DNA from: Drechmeria coniospora
Lineage: Eukaryota > Ascomycota > Sordariomycetes > Hypocreales > Ophiocordycipitaceae
Direction: 5' to 3'
DNA length: 64,000 nt
Assembly: GCF_001625195.1 (NCBI RefSeq)
Contig: NC_054389.1
Span: forward strand, 8,056,520-8,120,519
The notes below the pieces were generated by a model. It did not search any database and was not told where the DNA came from. It saw only the letters and a list, made by a program, of their open reading frames with translations. Below, one piece after another: positions 19,985-31,123 of this stretch (position 1 is the first letter of the stretch; each line of letters begins with the position of its first letter). The translations under genes were made by a program, and so were the position numbers.

Positions 19985-21385
19985 ATGAACCACGCACGCG
20001 TCAAGGCCCTCAAGGGCGCGGGAAAGACGGTGTCGAGAAAGGCGCAAAAGTCGGGTCGCGCCTCGGGTGCCCTGACGCCGCAGGGGGCCTCGCCGATGCC
20101 CTCCCTCCTGACGTCGCCGGCTCGCTCGGCCGTGCCCAGCCGTGTTGCGTCGGATGCGAGCGACGACGAGGATGATGGCGATTTCGAGCTCGACGACATG
20201 ACGTCGAGCATCCACTCGGCCGGCTCCGGCACCGACGCCGCCGCCGACGTGGCCGGCTCGTTCGACGTCAAGGCCCTCATCGAGGGTCTCGAGGACAAGA
20301 AGCACAACAACGCCGACGTTCGCGAGCAGTACCTCCAGACGTACATCAAGGTCATGCGCACGCGGTACGCGCCCGAAACCCACCAGTGGCTGGACCCCTC
20401 GGTCGCCACGCTGGCCGAGATATTCCTCAAGAACTCGAACCGCGGGGCCACGGCCACCGAACGGCTGCTGAGCCTGCAGTCCTACTGCCTGACCGTCGGC
20501 ACCGTCGAGGACGTGGACGTCGTCGAGGCCGGCAGCCGGATCCTGAAGCAGATCCTGACGGACGAGGACGACGAAGAGTGCCGCGTCTTCGCCGTGTACG
20601 CGCTCTGCATGACCGTGCTGTACGGCGGAGGCGGCGAGGAGGCCGCCATCGACCTCATGGAGTACCTCGTCGAGATTGTCCAGACGGACGGGGACAGCAT
20701 CGAGGCCCACGACAACGCGACGGTCGTGTCGGCCGCGCTCCAGGGCTGGGCCTTTGTCGCCAGCCACGTCGAGGACTACTCGGACTACGCCGACGCGGCC
20801 ATGGATGCCTTTGTCGACCAGCTCGACAGCTCCGACGTCGACGTGCAGTCCAACGCGGCCCAGTGCATCGCCCTCATCTACGAGTCGTCGAGGAATCACG
20901 AGCACGAGACGGGGAAGCCGTTCCAGCTCGCCTACGACCCGCGAAGGCTCTCGGGCAGGATCGGCGAGCTCGCCAAGCTGAGCGCAAAGTCGGTGTCGAA
21001 AAAGTCCCGACGCGACCTCCGCGAGAGCCTCACGAGCGTCGTGACGTCGCTCGAACGCGCCGTCGGCCCGTACTACTCGACGGCGCTCTACATTCCGGAA
21101 AAGGACACGTTCGTGCCGCCCTCGCTCCGGACCGACGACGGCAGGGCCGAGTACGGCTACCGGTGCAAGCTCCGACTCGGCAACGTCGTCGCCACCATCG
21201 ACACATGGTCGCTCTTTTCGAGGGTGAACATGCTCAAGACCTTCTTCCGAGCCGGCCTCCAGCGGCACGTTTTCGTGAACCCCGTCGTCATGGAGTGTCT
21301 CGAGGACGCCGATTGGGGAGAGTCGCACGCCACCGACGAGGCGGAGCGGAAGCAGAAGCTCTCGGCCAAGTCTCGCAAACGATGA
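19985..21385 (+). CDS. Interferon-related developmental regulator (IFRD) family protein
   Basis: Single-exon gene of 466 residues. The N-terminus MNHARVKALKGAGKTVSRKA is basic and followed by an acidic Ser-rich linker (SDASDDEDDGDFELDD). The body is an armadillo/HEAT-like helical region typical of IFRD: SLQSYCLTVGTVEDVDVVEAG, EECRVFAVYALCMTVLY and DVDVQSNAAQCIALIYESS. The C-terminal IFRD block includes KKSRRDLRESLTSVVTSLER and LFSRVNMLKTFFRAGLQRHV, ending with a Lys/Arg-rich tail (KQKLSAKSRKR). Animal IFRD1/2 are transcription or translation cofactors, with IFRD2 known to bind inactive ribosomes. The fungal role is unestablished. The family match is strong along the whole length. Confidence 0.93.
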   Translation: MNHARVKALKGAGKTVSRKAQKSGRASGALTPQGASPMPSLLTSPARSAVPSRVASDASDDEDDGDFELDDMTSSIHSAGSGTDAAADVAGSFDVKALIEGLEDKKHNNADVREQYLQTYIKVMRTRYAPETHQWLDPSVATLAEIFLKNSNRGATATERLLSLQSYCLTVGTVEDVDVVEAGSRILKQILTDEDDEECRVFAVYALCMTVLYGGGGEEAAIDLMEYLVEIVQTDGDSIEAHDNATVVSAALQGWAFVASHVEDYSDYADAAMDAFVDQLDSSDVDVQSNAAQCIALIYESSRNHEHETGKPFQLAYDPRRLSGRIGELAKLSAKSVSKKSRRDLRESLTSVVTSLERAVGPYYSTALYIPEKDTFVPPSLRTDDGRAEYGYRCKLRLGNVVATIDTWSLFSRVNMLKTFFRAGLQRHVFVNPVVMECLEDADWGESHATDEAERKQKLSAKSRKR

Positions 21386-22568
21386 CGGAGACGTGAACCG
21401 ACGGGCAGCCGCGCGGAGCCTTGGACTCGAATGGCCGTGGTGGACCCGTTCCGTTTGGCCTTGATGGCAGGTGCCGAGGTCGCTTCGGGATACATGCTTT
21501 CATCCGTCACAAGTGCAAATCCGTCTTGCAAGTACAAACAAAGTGCGTCTGCCGGCATACGCCCTATCCTTCGTAGAAATAGAGTCCCTTCCATTTTGTC
21601 GTTTGTTCTGTCGAGGGTCGTGATTCGAGAGGGCCTCGGCGCCATGCACCACGTGTACAAGTACTTGCATTTAATGCGAGCATGATGATACTGATGATGC
21701 TCTGCTAGGAATATTGTACAAGTATTGTTGCAGCCAGCAGGAGTTTGCAAAGCGACGTTGCAGATGCTTTCAGGTGTATATACATCTTCATAGACGGAGT
21801 GCTTAAGTAATAAGTTCAATCCTTCCGAGCCTTGGGCATCAAGGGGAATATGACGGCCTTGCCACGACGACCAATCAGGGCCTATCAGGGCCTATCAGGT
21901 TTTTCGCAGCGGCGCCGGTGCCTATTCCTAGCGGCAGTGTCCACCTCGGGGGGCGGGGCGCGCCGTAGAACCCTGGCACCGCTAACTGTAATGGCCGTAC
22001 AAGTACTTGCTTGTCGTTGTCCCCTGTACATGTATACCATCGTACACTACAAGTACAGGACAGTGCGCGTAAGAACAGTGTGAATAATGCATCCTCGATT
22101 CCTGTACAGCTTTCAATGCACCTGATAGATGTATAGATGATGCACTGTACTGTACGGAGCACGGAGCACATGCATGTGCACTGTACACCACATGTACTGT
22201 ACTTTAGTGTACCTGCACTGTGAGCACTTGCAAGTACAATTAACTAGGAGTGCACTGTACTTGTAAGCTCTCAGCACTACAAACACTTATAATTACAGCG
22301 CACCGACAGCTAATACTCGTGGTTGTACTCTGTACCTAGTGCTTATAAGTATGTATCGCGCGGCTTAGCTTCGAAGCCATGGGTGGCATCTGGTAAATAT
22401 AGCGCTCCCGCCTGTCCGTCCACACGCAATCCACAGTTCGGCACCTCGGCTCGTTTCTCGCCAAGCGCCGAAAGGTGAAAACAAGTTTACGCAGTAAGCG
22501 TCGGCGAGCACCATCTCACCACCTTCACCCTCGTCCCAACCACCTTCACCCTCGTCGAGTCATCCAGC
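21386..22568. other. Intergenic, promoter side of the HIU hydrolase gene
   Basis: Around 21990-22360 the DNA is GTAC/TGTACA-rich. A 17-bp direct duplication (ACCACCTTCACCCTCGT) lies at 22519-22554, just before the ATG at 22569. A TATA-like AAATATAGCG lies near 22395. No gene seen. Confidence 0.55.
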
Positions 22569-23018
22569 ATGTCGTCCCCCGCCAAGGATCGCATCACCTG
22601 CCACGTCCTCGACACGACGGCCGGCAAGCCCGCCAAGGGCATCCGCGTGCGGCTCGAGACCAGCTCGACCGTCTCGTCGTCGTCGTCGTCGTCGTCTCCG
22701 AACCCGTCGTCGTCGTCTCCCCATCCGCCGGCTTCCTTCGAGTCCCTCACGGACGAGGACGGGCGGGTCAAGACCTGGCTGCCCTACAGCACCGCCACGT
22801 CGTCGGGCGAGGTGCCCGTCTACACCCTCGACGACGTCCTCGGCGCCATCAAGGGCCCCTCGCGATGGACCCTACGCTTCGACACCGAGGGCTACTTTGG
22901 CGAGGCCAACACCTTCTTCCCCGAGGCCACCGTCGTCTTCCGCGTCGACGAGGGTCAGCAGTACCACGTGCCGCTGCTGCTGAGCCCCTACAGCTACACC
23001 ACCTACCGGGGCAGCTGA
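22569..23018 (+). CDS. 5-hydroxyisourate hydrolase (transthyretin-like)
   Basis: An enzyme of purine degradation: it hydrolyses 5-hydroxyisourate, the urate oxidase product, to OHCU on the way to allantoin. It has 149 residues in one exon. Visible signatures are CHVLDTTAGKPAKGI with the catalytic His, SLTDEDGRVKTW with the active-site Arg, QQYHVPLLLSPYSYTTY with the second His, and the C-terminal YRGS that defines the family. A Ser-rich insert (SSSSSSSSSPNPSSSSPHPP, about residues 34-55) arises from a TCG repeat and lies in a loop position, making the protein longer than the usual 110-130 residues. No C-terminal peroxisomal signal. Neither urate oxidase nor OHCU decarboxylase is in this window. 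Confidence 0.95.
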   Translation: MSSPAKDRITCHVLDTTAGKPAKGIRVRLETSSTVSSSSSSSSPNPSSSSPHPPASFESLTDEDGRVKTWLPYSTATSSGEVPVYTLDDVLGAIKGPSRWTLRFDTEGYFGEANTFFPEATVVFRVDEGQQYHVPLLLSPYSYTTYRGS

Positions 23019-23222
23019 GCGGCCTCGGATGGCGTGCACGTCGACGAGAGCGACGACGAATTCTCGGGCGGGAACCGACGACATCATGTCCGAAGCGTCT
23101 GTGTTGAGAGGAGAAGAGCGAGAGGAGCGAAAAGAGCGAGAAGAGCGGCGCCATTTCCGTCCGTCTGCCGGTCCGCTGGCTTTCCCCGCTGGGGCACGAT
23201 AGTAAATGACAAGGAAGCGACA

Positions 23223-23249
23223 GTGCGGTGCGGTGCGGTGCGGTGCAAT
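23223..23249 (+). repeat. GTGCG microsatellite
   Basis: Four to five tandem GTGCG units between the hydrolase gene and the next minus-strand gene, close to the presumed convergent 3' ends. Confidence 0.8.
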
Positions 23250-23371
23250 GCAGTGTTCCATTCTTGACGGCATCTGTCCCCCGAGGCACCAAAGCACCAA
23301 CATGTTACCCAAAACTCCACCGCTGAGAAAGCAAACAAGTCGTGACGTCGTGTCGTAGTTGGGCCGCGGGC

Positions 23372-24110
23372 CTAGCTCCTCCTGCGCAGCCTGCCAAGTA
23401 GACCCTTCCTTCGGCGGTGCTCCGACACGTCGGGCGACGTGGGTGGCGTCTCGTCGTCGTCGAACCTCTTGGACCTCGTGCTATCCCCGCCGTCCCGCGA
23501 AAGTCGCAGGCTCGAAGTCGAGGGACAGACGAGCTTCGGCAGCTGCGTCGCGGCGCCATCCTTGTCCATAAAGGTCAGGGACAGGACGCTCTGCAGAGCC
23601 TCCATCTGCGGGCTGATCATGCCGTGGTTGAGCGTCTTCCTGTTCTTGTTCAGAAAGGCCAGCCGATGGCGCTTGAGCACCCGGTCGACGGCGATGTCGT
23701 CGTGCGAGATGGTTGCGTTGGGGGACAGGTCGGCGTCGGGGTGAGGCAGCGTCGTGTGGCGGCCTGGAAGCCCATCGTCAGCGAGCGGGCCTCGGGCGGG
23801 AGGGGCAAGGCCGAGATGGACCGAAGCCGGACATGCCTTCGCCAAAGGGTTCGGGGAAGCCAGTGTCCCGCGGCTCGCGGCGTTGTCTAGACTTCTTTGG
23901 AGGCGGCATGACCTGGATCTGCGGAATGGGGTTCGTCGATGAACGCTGGACCGACACGCCGGCGTCGTCGTCGGCACCGTTGCGGTTGGCCACTCCGTGA
24001 TCGGCTTCCACCCTGTGCGCGGGCGACATGGTTGACGCCGTGGCTGACGTCGTGGCTGCCGTCGTGGTTGACGTCGTGGTTGACATCGTGGTTGACATCG
24101 TGGTTGACAT
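23372..24110 (-). CDS. Hypothetical protein, two exons
   Basis: Model: exon 1 is 23822-24110 and exon 2 is 23372-23763, with a 58-nt intron (donor GTCCAT, CTGAC branch site, acceptor TTCCAG). The phases match and the product is about 226 residues. The N-terminus is a Thr/Ser repeat (MSTTMSTTMSTTTSTTT) from an imperfect 12-bp DNA repeat. The middle is PIPQIQVMPPPKKSRQRREP. Exon 2 looks the most conserved: DDIAVDRVLKRHRLAFLNKN, MEALQSVLSLTFMDKDGAAT and an Arg-rich end (RRRKGLLGRLRRRS). I recognise no family. The coherent splice junction and helical exon 2 support a real gene. The true start could be the later ATG of MSPAHRVEAD. Confidence 0.5.
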
Positions 24111-25265
24111 GGTAGAGCGGTGTAGATGCGAGGCGATGGTGCGGATGGGAGACGGTTCGATGCCTTGCGCCGCAGGTCAGCTCGGCCTTGACCGTCACGA
24201 ATCGAACGAAGTTCGAGGTCGATGGACGACGGCGGCGGCAGGGAAGCGGGAGAAAGGATGACGAGCCGATGACGGGAACAAAGGCCATGAATGAAAGCGG
24301 CGGCGGGGGGGAGGAAAGGGCAGACGTGGACGGTCGATGAATCAAGCGAGATGAAGCGTCTCAAAAAGGGAAGCGGACAATGGCGCTGGCGCCCTGGCAG
24401 GAGACAAGGGCCGGCCGATGAAAGGTGTGGAGATTGCCGGCAGCGGCGGAGACGAAGCAAGCGAGATGAGCGACGTCGTCGTCGTCGACAAAGTCACGGC
24501 GACAACGACGAGGGGAGCAGGAGGGAAGGAGACGGAGCAGCGGTCAGAGGAGCGAAGCGACGACAGAGGACGGTGACGAAAACGGTGAGGAGACGAAGAG
24601 TACATGTAGCAAGGAAAGAGTACACAAGAAAGAGCACAAGTACTCGGTCCAGGTGGTCAAGGTAGTGGTAGTCGGGAGAGGCCAAAAATACGAAGCGTGC
24701 AGTGACGGTGACATGGGGTCGGCGGTACGCATGGCATGCAAGGACATGTCCAGACAGACACACCTGGACAGCCGTGAGCCGTGAGCCGAAGCTCGCGGCC
24801 AAAAGGTCCAAGGTGGTCAACTGTTGGCCACGACGACGTCGTGACGGCTCGGATTTCGTCCGTCCGTTCGCATCATCGCCAGTAGCGACCGATGGACCGA
24901 TGGAGAAGGACTCGGGCAGAAGCAGCCACTGGGCCGAGAAGGGCAGGCAGGCGACCACTAGGCGACACCGATGGTGTTGGGGGTGACTCGACGGGGGAGG
25001 CGTGCGTGCGTGTCGCTTCTCTGCAGTGCCGCAGGCGCTCCGTGCAGCGCCGCTTGATGGGGGAAAATGGCGCAGATCAGGGAGTCCATTTGCCGCTCGA
25101 CTTTGCGCTGTCCCGTGCGGCCCTGTTCGGACCGGCTGGGTGACCGACCCTGGCGTCAGAGCTGCGCCTCGTTGGTTGTCGTGGACTCGGGGTGAGATGC
25201 TCGTCGCTGACGAAACATTGATGCAGTAATTAATCCCATACCCCGTACGCCGTACCTAGTACGAG

Positions 25266-25376
25266 TAGGTGTGCTGTAGGTGTACTGTAGGTGTGGTGTA
25301 CTGTAGGTGTAGGTGTACTGTAGGTGTTGGTGTGCTGTAGGTGTGGGTGTGCTGTAGGTTTGGGTGTGCTGTAGGA
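25266..25376 (+). repeat. GTGTACTGTAG-type minisatellite
   Basis: Degenerate tandem units of 14-20 bp around the word GGTGTGCTGTAGGTGT, seven or so copies, alternating GTACTGTAG and GTGCTGTAG. Confidence 0.85.
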
Positions 25377-26903
25377 GTGGTTGAACGTATCTGGGTGCCT
25401 GGGGAAATGGCAGCACAGGGCACCGATCCCTGGCAATAGTGGCCACGGTACTCCGTCCGTAGCAATGGTGGCCACGGTTATTCCGTTCAAGGAAGACGGA
25501 GCAGGTGAACAGAGTGCAGCAGGAGACGAGAACGTCTCCCACGTTTGCCCGTCGGCCATTTTCGATCAAGGAAAGTTCTTGGCGTTTCTTGCTCACCTTG
25601 GCTGGACCGGGTCCTTTGAGGTCCTCGTCATGGGCCAGCACGAGTCCAGTATGGGGTGCGAATCGACAGGCTCCGAAGAGGGTTCCGACTGAGGTCTCGC
25701 TGCAGTGTCTGGCGCCAGGGTGGAGAGGACGCCAAACCCATGGACCTTTTTCTTCACTTTTCGGTCAGACAGAGCGAGGGCCGTCGCGTCGACGCCAGCG
25801 TTTTTGTCGGGGACCAGCACGGGCCGCAGAACGGACCAGGACTCGTTTCCGTAAAGAACAAGTAGTCGTCTTCGTAGCCGTAATGTGCCCGAGCGTGTCA
25901 GAACTCGTACTCGGTGGAGTCGGGGACCTTTTGTGTCTACAGTACTTCTTTTGTCTCGACACCTGGCTGCACCTCGCAAAGGTTGAACAAAAGCACCATC
26001 GATGCAAGGGAAGGGGGTCGCCGGGCGGTACGTACGGAGAACTCGTTCTTTCGCAGCAGCGTCCGCTGCTTCTCGGCACCAGGGGGCGACGACAGCAGGC
26101 AGGCGACCACAAGTGATGCCTTATTCTCCCTCTTTCGTCGACATTGTTTGCTCGGCCGAACAGAAGGGCCCGGCGACGCGACCGTCATCGAGAGCACCGC
26201 CGTCGTGGGACCCAACCGACCAACTGCCCCAACAGATTCGCCTCGCCTCGTGCGGTGGTGCGGTGCGGCGGCAGCATACGTAGCATGTCTCGCCTGGTGT
26301 CCTGCGCTAGGCGGTTGCTGGCAAAGGCAAAGGATGACGGCCCATGTCGGCATCGTCGTGCCCTCCCCCCGGCTCCTGAGCACCCCGGCTCCCCACCGCC
26401 CCCCCCTCCACTCCATCGTCGATGGGTGGGAGGAGAGCTGGGGGCGAGCGGCCTTGCCAGGCGTGCGAGCGTTCGGCAGGAGACCCTGGTCAGTCGTGCA
26501 TTACCACGGGGTTGGTCCGTTCTTCGGCCTGCAGCCACTGCCGCCCACCATCGCCGATGGGGAGCATGGTGCCGTGCAGTGGACGCGCGCGCGAAGTCTG
26601 CGAGCCAGCATGACTGGCTGCGGGCCGGCCGAGGGCGGTGACGAGAAAGAAGCAAAGGACCGTCGCGGTTCCGCCGTGGTGCAACGAGCAACTGGCCAGC
26701 CAGCAAAGGGCACGTTCCGACGCGTGCACCGCCGTGCTCACACCTACTTACAGCGCAGCACCGTGCGCACAGTGCAGTGCTCCGTACGGAGTAATACAGG
26801 CGCCGAAAATCCGACAACACGAAAGCTCAGCCTGACCGTCGCCAGCCGCGCCGCCTACCAACGCGTCTGCTCAACGTACTGTAATTGCAACTACAGCCAC
26901 TTG

Positions 26904-27032
26904 TACAGTGCAATTACCTACATGTCCAGTGCAATTAACTATGCAATTAACTACAGTACATGTCCAGTGCAATTACCAACATGCACAGTGCAATTATATA
27001 CATGCACAGTGCAATTACCTTCATGTATAGTG
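26904..27032 (+). repeat. CAGTGCAATTA minisatellite
   Basis: Irregular tandem units of about 23-26 bp built on CATG(T/C)(C/A)CAGTGCAATTA, six copies with partial units in between. Confidence 0.8.
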
Positions 27033-27517
27033 CTTAGGTGCCTACTTGGGTGCACGCACGCCCACTCCTCTCCGTATTGGGCCATTCATGTACGAAATGG
27101 AACACGGCAAAACCTGGTCATCGGGTGCCACCCTGCGGCACGAATGTTGTCCACTTGCAGGCTGCCAGGTGTATCCAAGCTGTACTTGATACGTGATGAG
27201 CCTGCCGAGTGGTTCGGTTCGAGGCAGCACGCGGACGCACTCCCAAATCCAGCACTCACCCGCACCTAGTTGCACGCCCTCTGTGCGGAAGGCGTACGGA
27301 GGAATGGATCTCTGCCAACGCCGTGCACTGCGCACAGGTGGGTGTGCCCCGTAAAATGTCCTACGCCGCCAGTTCGGGACGTGCATGTTCTGCAGGATGA
27401 CGCGTACTTGTATTACTCTGCACTCCGTGCTTTCGTCGAGCGTGATCGAACGTTGGGACAGTTCCGCGAGCCAGTTGGCTACGTCGTGCGGAACATCGTT
27501 TGTGGGCGCCCGACGTC

Positions 27518-27666
27518 GGGTCGGTTCGGCAGAAAGATGACAGCAAAGTTGAGCTTCTTATCCGGCAGCCGAACAAGAAGCAGAGCTCGGGTCGGTTCGG
27601 CAGAAATATGGCAGCAAAGTTGAGCATCTGATGCGGCAGCTGAACAAGAAGCAGGGCTCGGGTCGG
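27518..27666 (+). repeat. 71-bp tandem duplication
   Basis: Two near-identical 71-bp units beginning GGGTCGGTTCGGCAGAAA at 27518 and 27589, with a third start at 27660. The differences are single-base changes. Confidence 0.9.
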
Positions 27667-28069
27667 TCGACAGTCGACCAGAGCACGGCCAAGGCGACGT
27701 GCTCGGACAGGATGGACGACGCCGTAGGATGAGATTGATGCCGACTAGGACGGGTGCCGAATGATCGGAATGGAGGGTGCGACGACGGTTCGAGAAGCAT
27801 GTAATTGCGTTGGAGCCCTTCTGGAGAGCTTCTTGATCAAGTTTCTCGTTGCGTGCATGCCAATGTACCGCGCCGTACCCTCCCCACGCTTGTGTGCCGT
27901 ACTCTGCACATGCAACTCCGCTGTCCATGTGTGCCGAGTGCGGAGTATAGAGTATTAATACTTGCGCACAAGTTCATGATCTGAATACTAACTCAACACT
28001 CCAAGCACACCTAATCAGGTATTACCGTATGTACATTCATAGCAAACGGGGTATTTCAAGTAAGGGGTA

Positions 28070-28370
28070 ATTACGGTACAGTACCGAGGAATACCCAGGA
28101 GTACAGAGGAATAATATTAAGATTACCTGTAAACGTAGGGAGTAGGACGGGTACGGAGTAATTACACGGTACAAGTACAGACGAACATAGGGGATGATAT
28201 TACTAATATTACCTGTAAATGTACTGAGCATGGCGAGTACGGAGTAATTGCAGTACAAGTACAGAGGAGTACTCCGTACAGAGGAATAATATTGATGTTG
28301 TAAATGTACAGAGTGTGCCGGGTACAGAGGAGTCAAGTACAGTTCAAGTACATACAGCAGAATATAATTA
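28070..28370 (+). repeat. Degenerate repeat of about 95 bp
   Basis: Three decayed units marked by ACAGAGGAATAATATT-, TTACCTGTAAA(C/T)GTA- and GTACGGAGTAATT-like words. AT-rich, non-coding. Confidence 0.7.
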
Positions 28371-28735
28371 CGATTCCTTGTACTCCGTACTCCGTACATG
28401 CGTCATGTTCACAAGTATTCAACTCTTATTACCATGTACTCCCAATTACGCCGCAACACTGGGAGAATGCTTACTAACCCGTACATCTTCAACGACAGTC
28501 TGCACAGCCACAGCCAGCCACGCTCCTCCACCGTTGCCATCACTAGCCACCGCGCACGTCGCCCGCCAAGGAACAACCAACCCCATCGAACAATGACTGA
28601 ACCCCTTGGGTTGTCGACATAAGCAAGTCCCGCCTCCAACTTCCTGCTTCCTCCGCTCTCCACCTCTCCACCTCGCAACCACGTCGCCAGCCTGGACATC
28701 CCGCGACGTCGCCCGCCTTGTCCATTTGGCCCGTC

Positions 28736-30345
28736 ATGTCCGACTCTCCTCGCGGTGTCGGTCATACCGACTCGATAGACTCCCACGACTCGGCCCCGAA
28801 GCAGCCGGAGAAGAAGAAGAGTCGTCGGCCGGCGAGTACGTCTGTCCTCGCCACCCCTGGCCCCTCGCGTCCGCATGCGTCGCCGCCGTCGCTTCCCGAC
28901 CGGCCTCGGCGGAGGAGACAATCTGACTGATGGATGCTAGATACCGCCTTTCGCCAGCAGCGGCTCAAGGCATGGCAGCCCATCCTGACGCCCAAGACCG
29001 TGCTGCCCTTGTTCTTCACCATCGGCGTCATCTTCGCTCCCATCGGCGGCTTGCTGCTGTACGCGAGCGCCCAGGTACGTCGACCCGAAGCACAGGTGGC
29101 CGCGTGCCGGGGGCTGCGGCCCCTCCCTGACGCGCTTCCTCCAGGTGCAAGAAATCTCCCTCGACTACACTAGCTGCGTGACGACGGCGCCCAACCTGGC
29201 GACCGAGCAGTTCGCGAGCATGCCGAGCGGCAACGTCAATACGCAGTTCAAGGGCCCCAACAAGAGCATCGATGCCCAGTGGGGCGTCATGAAAGGCCTC
29301 AACGTCACGCTGCCCTCGGGCGTCAACGTCACCACCGACCGCTGCATCTTGCGATTCAACATCCCCGAGAACATGGGCCCGCCCGTGCTCTTCTACTACC
29401 ACCTCACCAACTTTTACCAAAACCATCGTCGGTACGTCGACTCGTTTGACCAGCAGCAGCTCAAGGGGGACGTCCGAACCTACGACGACATCCACAGCTC
29501 CAAGTGCACCCCGCTCTACGGCGAGTGGAAAGATGGCGAGCAGCTGCCGTACTACCCGTGCGGTCTCATCGCCAACTCCATGTTCAACGACACCTATTCG
29601 AGCCCCGTGCTCCTGAACCCGCCCGGTGCCAAGGGCAACGAGACGCGGCCCTACAACATGACGACGGACGGAATTGCCTGGGCTAGCGACAAGGAGCTGT
29701 ACGGTCCGACCAAGTACAACCTCTCGCGGATCCTGCCCCCGCCCAACTGGGCGAAGCGCTATCCCGAAAACTACACCACCGACAACCCGCCGCCGAACCT
29801 GCAGGAGTGGGAGGCTTTCCAGGTCTGGATGAGAACGGCCGGCCTGCCGGCCTTTAGCAAGCTGTACCAGCGAAACGACACGGCCGCCATGACAAATGGT
29901 CGCTACGAAATCGTCATCGATGACCGTACGTGGCCACCTGACCTCGGCGCCGTCGATGACCGGTGCTGACCATTTTGCTCTCGCTGACCTTTTTGCTCTC
30001 GCAGACTTTCCCACGCTCGAGTACAAGGGAACAAAGTCGATCCTCATCACCACCCGCACCGTCATGGGCGGCCGCAATAATTTCCTCGGCATTGCTTACA
30101 TTGCCGTCGGCGGCGTGTGCATTCTTCTCGGCGCCCTGTTCACCGCCACGCATCTCATCAAACCGAGGTCAGCTCTCCACGTTTCCTTGACCCCCCCCCC
30201 CCTTCCAGCGTCCCACTCACCAACTGTTTCGCGCAGAAAACTGGGCGATCACACCTACCTCTCGTGGAATAATGTTCCGGCGTCGAAAGCAGGCCCGAGC
30301 ACCGCCAGAGCGACCGGTCGTGAAGTTCGTCCCGGCGACGCCTAG
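28736..30345 (+). CDS. CDC50: Cdc50/Lem3 family, P4-ATPase flippase subunit
   Basis: The beta subunit that P4-ATPase phospholipid flippases need for ER exit and activity in late Golgi, endosome and plasma membranes. Five exons: 28736-28835, 28941-29074, 29145-29925, 30005-30167, 30237-30345, all with GT-AG borders and matching phases, giving 428 residues. The order is a cytosolic acidic/basic tail, the hallmark [18 protein letters not shown], and TM1 ([20 protein letters not shown]). A large ectodomain follows, with multiple N-glycosylation sequons and Cys residues at [21 protein letters not shown] and [13 protein letters not shown]. Next are the membrane-near [15 protein letters not shown]2 ([14 protein letters not shown]) and a basic tail with [10 protein letters not shown]. 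All family landmarks are present. Which of the two or three fungal paralogues this is cannot be told from this gene alone. Confidence 0.97.
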
Positions 30346-30982
30346 ATGGCTCCCGAGCCTGCTCAGGCCATTCCCCTGGTCAGCATCGGCAGTGGCGGCG
30401 GAGTCGACACCGCAGCTCCCTGCCTCGCATCTTCGCTTTCCCCTCCGGCCGCCCACGTATTTCGACGCGTCGAGGGTCGACTCAGGCGGTCGAACCAGGG
30501 TGGCGATGCCATCGCCGATGTTGGCGGCCCATGAGTAGGCATGCCTTGTGCCCTCGGTGCTGGGATTCGTTCCTAATTTACACGAGCTCGAGCCATTTGT
30601 CGTGTGACCGCGAGTCAGAGAGGGGGCTTTGGTCCGCCGTGGGCATGTTGGTGTCCCGGTGAAAGAACGACACGGGCGAGGAAGGGAAGGGAAGGCAGAT
30701 GTGGTTGGGGTTCCCTGCACCAAACGGCGGATGAGGCGTGCGTTTCTTGCCAAATATTTTCAGGAACCTGGCGTTTTGGGGTCTGGATGGTTTATTGATC
30801 AAGTTTCCAAGCAAAAGAACAGAACCCCTCTGTTCTATGAGTACGTCTAGTTATCACGATGAGCCGAGGGATCTCGGTGAGAAGATGCGAGGCGTGGCCT
30901 GCAATGTGCGACAAATGACACTGGCAACCCTGTCTCGGATGTTGTACAATTTACACCTAGCTTGTATTTGACCGGTCGAAAA
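30346..30982. other. Convergent intergenic region
   Basis: 3' flanks of the flippase-subunit gene and of SPT16. Nothing else supported. Confidence 0.6.
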
Positions 30983-31123
30983 ACTCTGTCCCGTTACCTG
31001 TCTGTCCATCCACCATGCTCACCATGTCGATGGCTCAGTGTCGGCGCTTCCTAGAACTCTGTCCCGCTACCTGCCTGTCCATCCACCATGCCCACCATGG
31101 CGACGGCTCAGTGTCGGCGCTTC
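30983..31123 (+). repeat. 73-bp tandem duplication covering the SPT16 stop
   Basis: Units start at 30983 and 31056 (ACTCTGTCCCG). The right unit contains the last SPT16 codons and the TGA at 31108-31110; the left unit is a downstream copy of the same DNA. Most differences between the units are C/T transitions, with T in the outer copy. Confidence 0.9.

Larger units (their letters stand above)
24111..28735. other. Gene-poor stretch with several tandem repeats
   Basis: Four repeat arrays listed separately lie here. Overlapping frames of up to 451 codons exist (for example near 25.9-27.3 kb on the plus strand) but have shifting composition, no domain and no conserved motif. I see no RNA gene. 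Confidence 0.55.

Noticed and set aside
19820..21328. 502-codon open frame on the minus strand
   Set aside because: Antisense to the IFRD gene over its whole length; its composition mirrors the codons of the sense gene and it has no domain.
25914..27269. 451-codon plus-strand frame
   Set aside because: Composition changes along its length, it runs into the CAGTGCAATTA minisatellite, and no motif or homologue is recognised.
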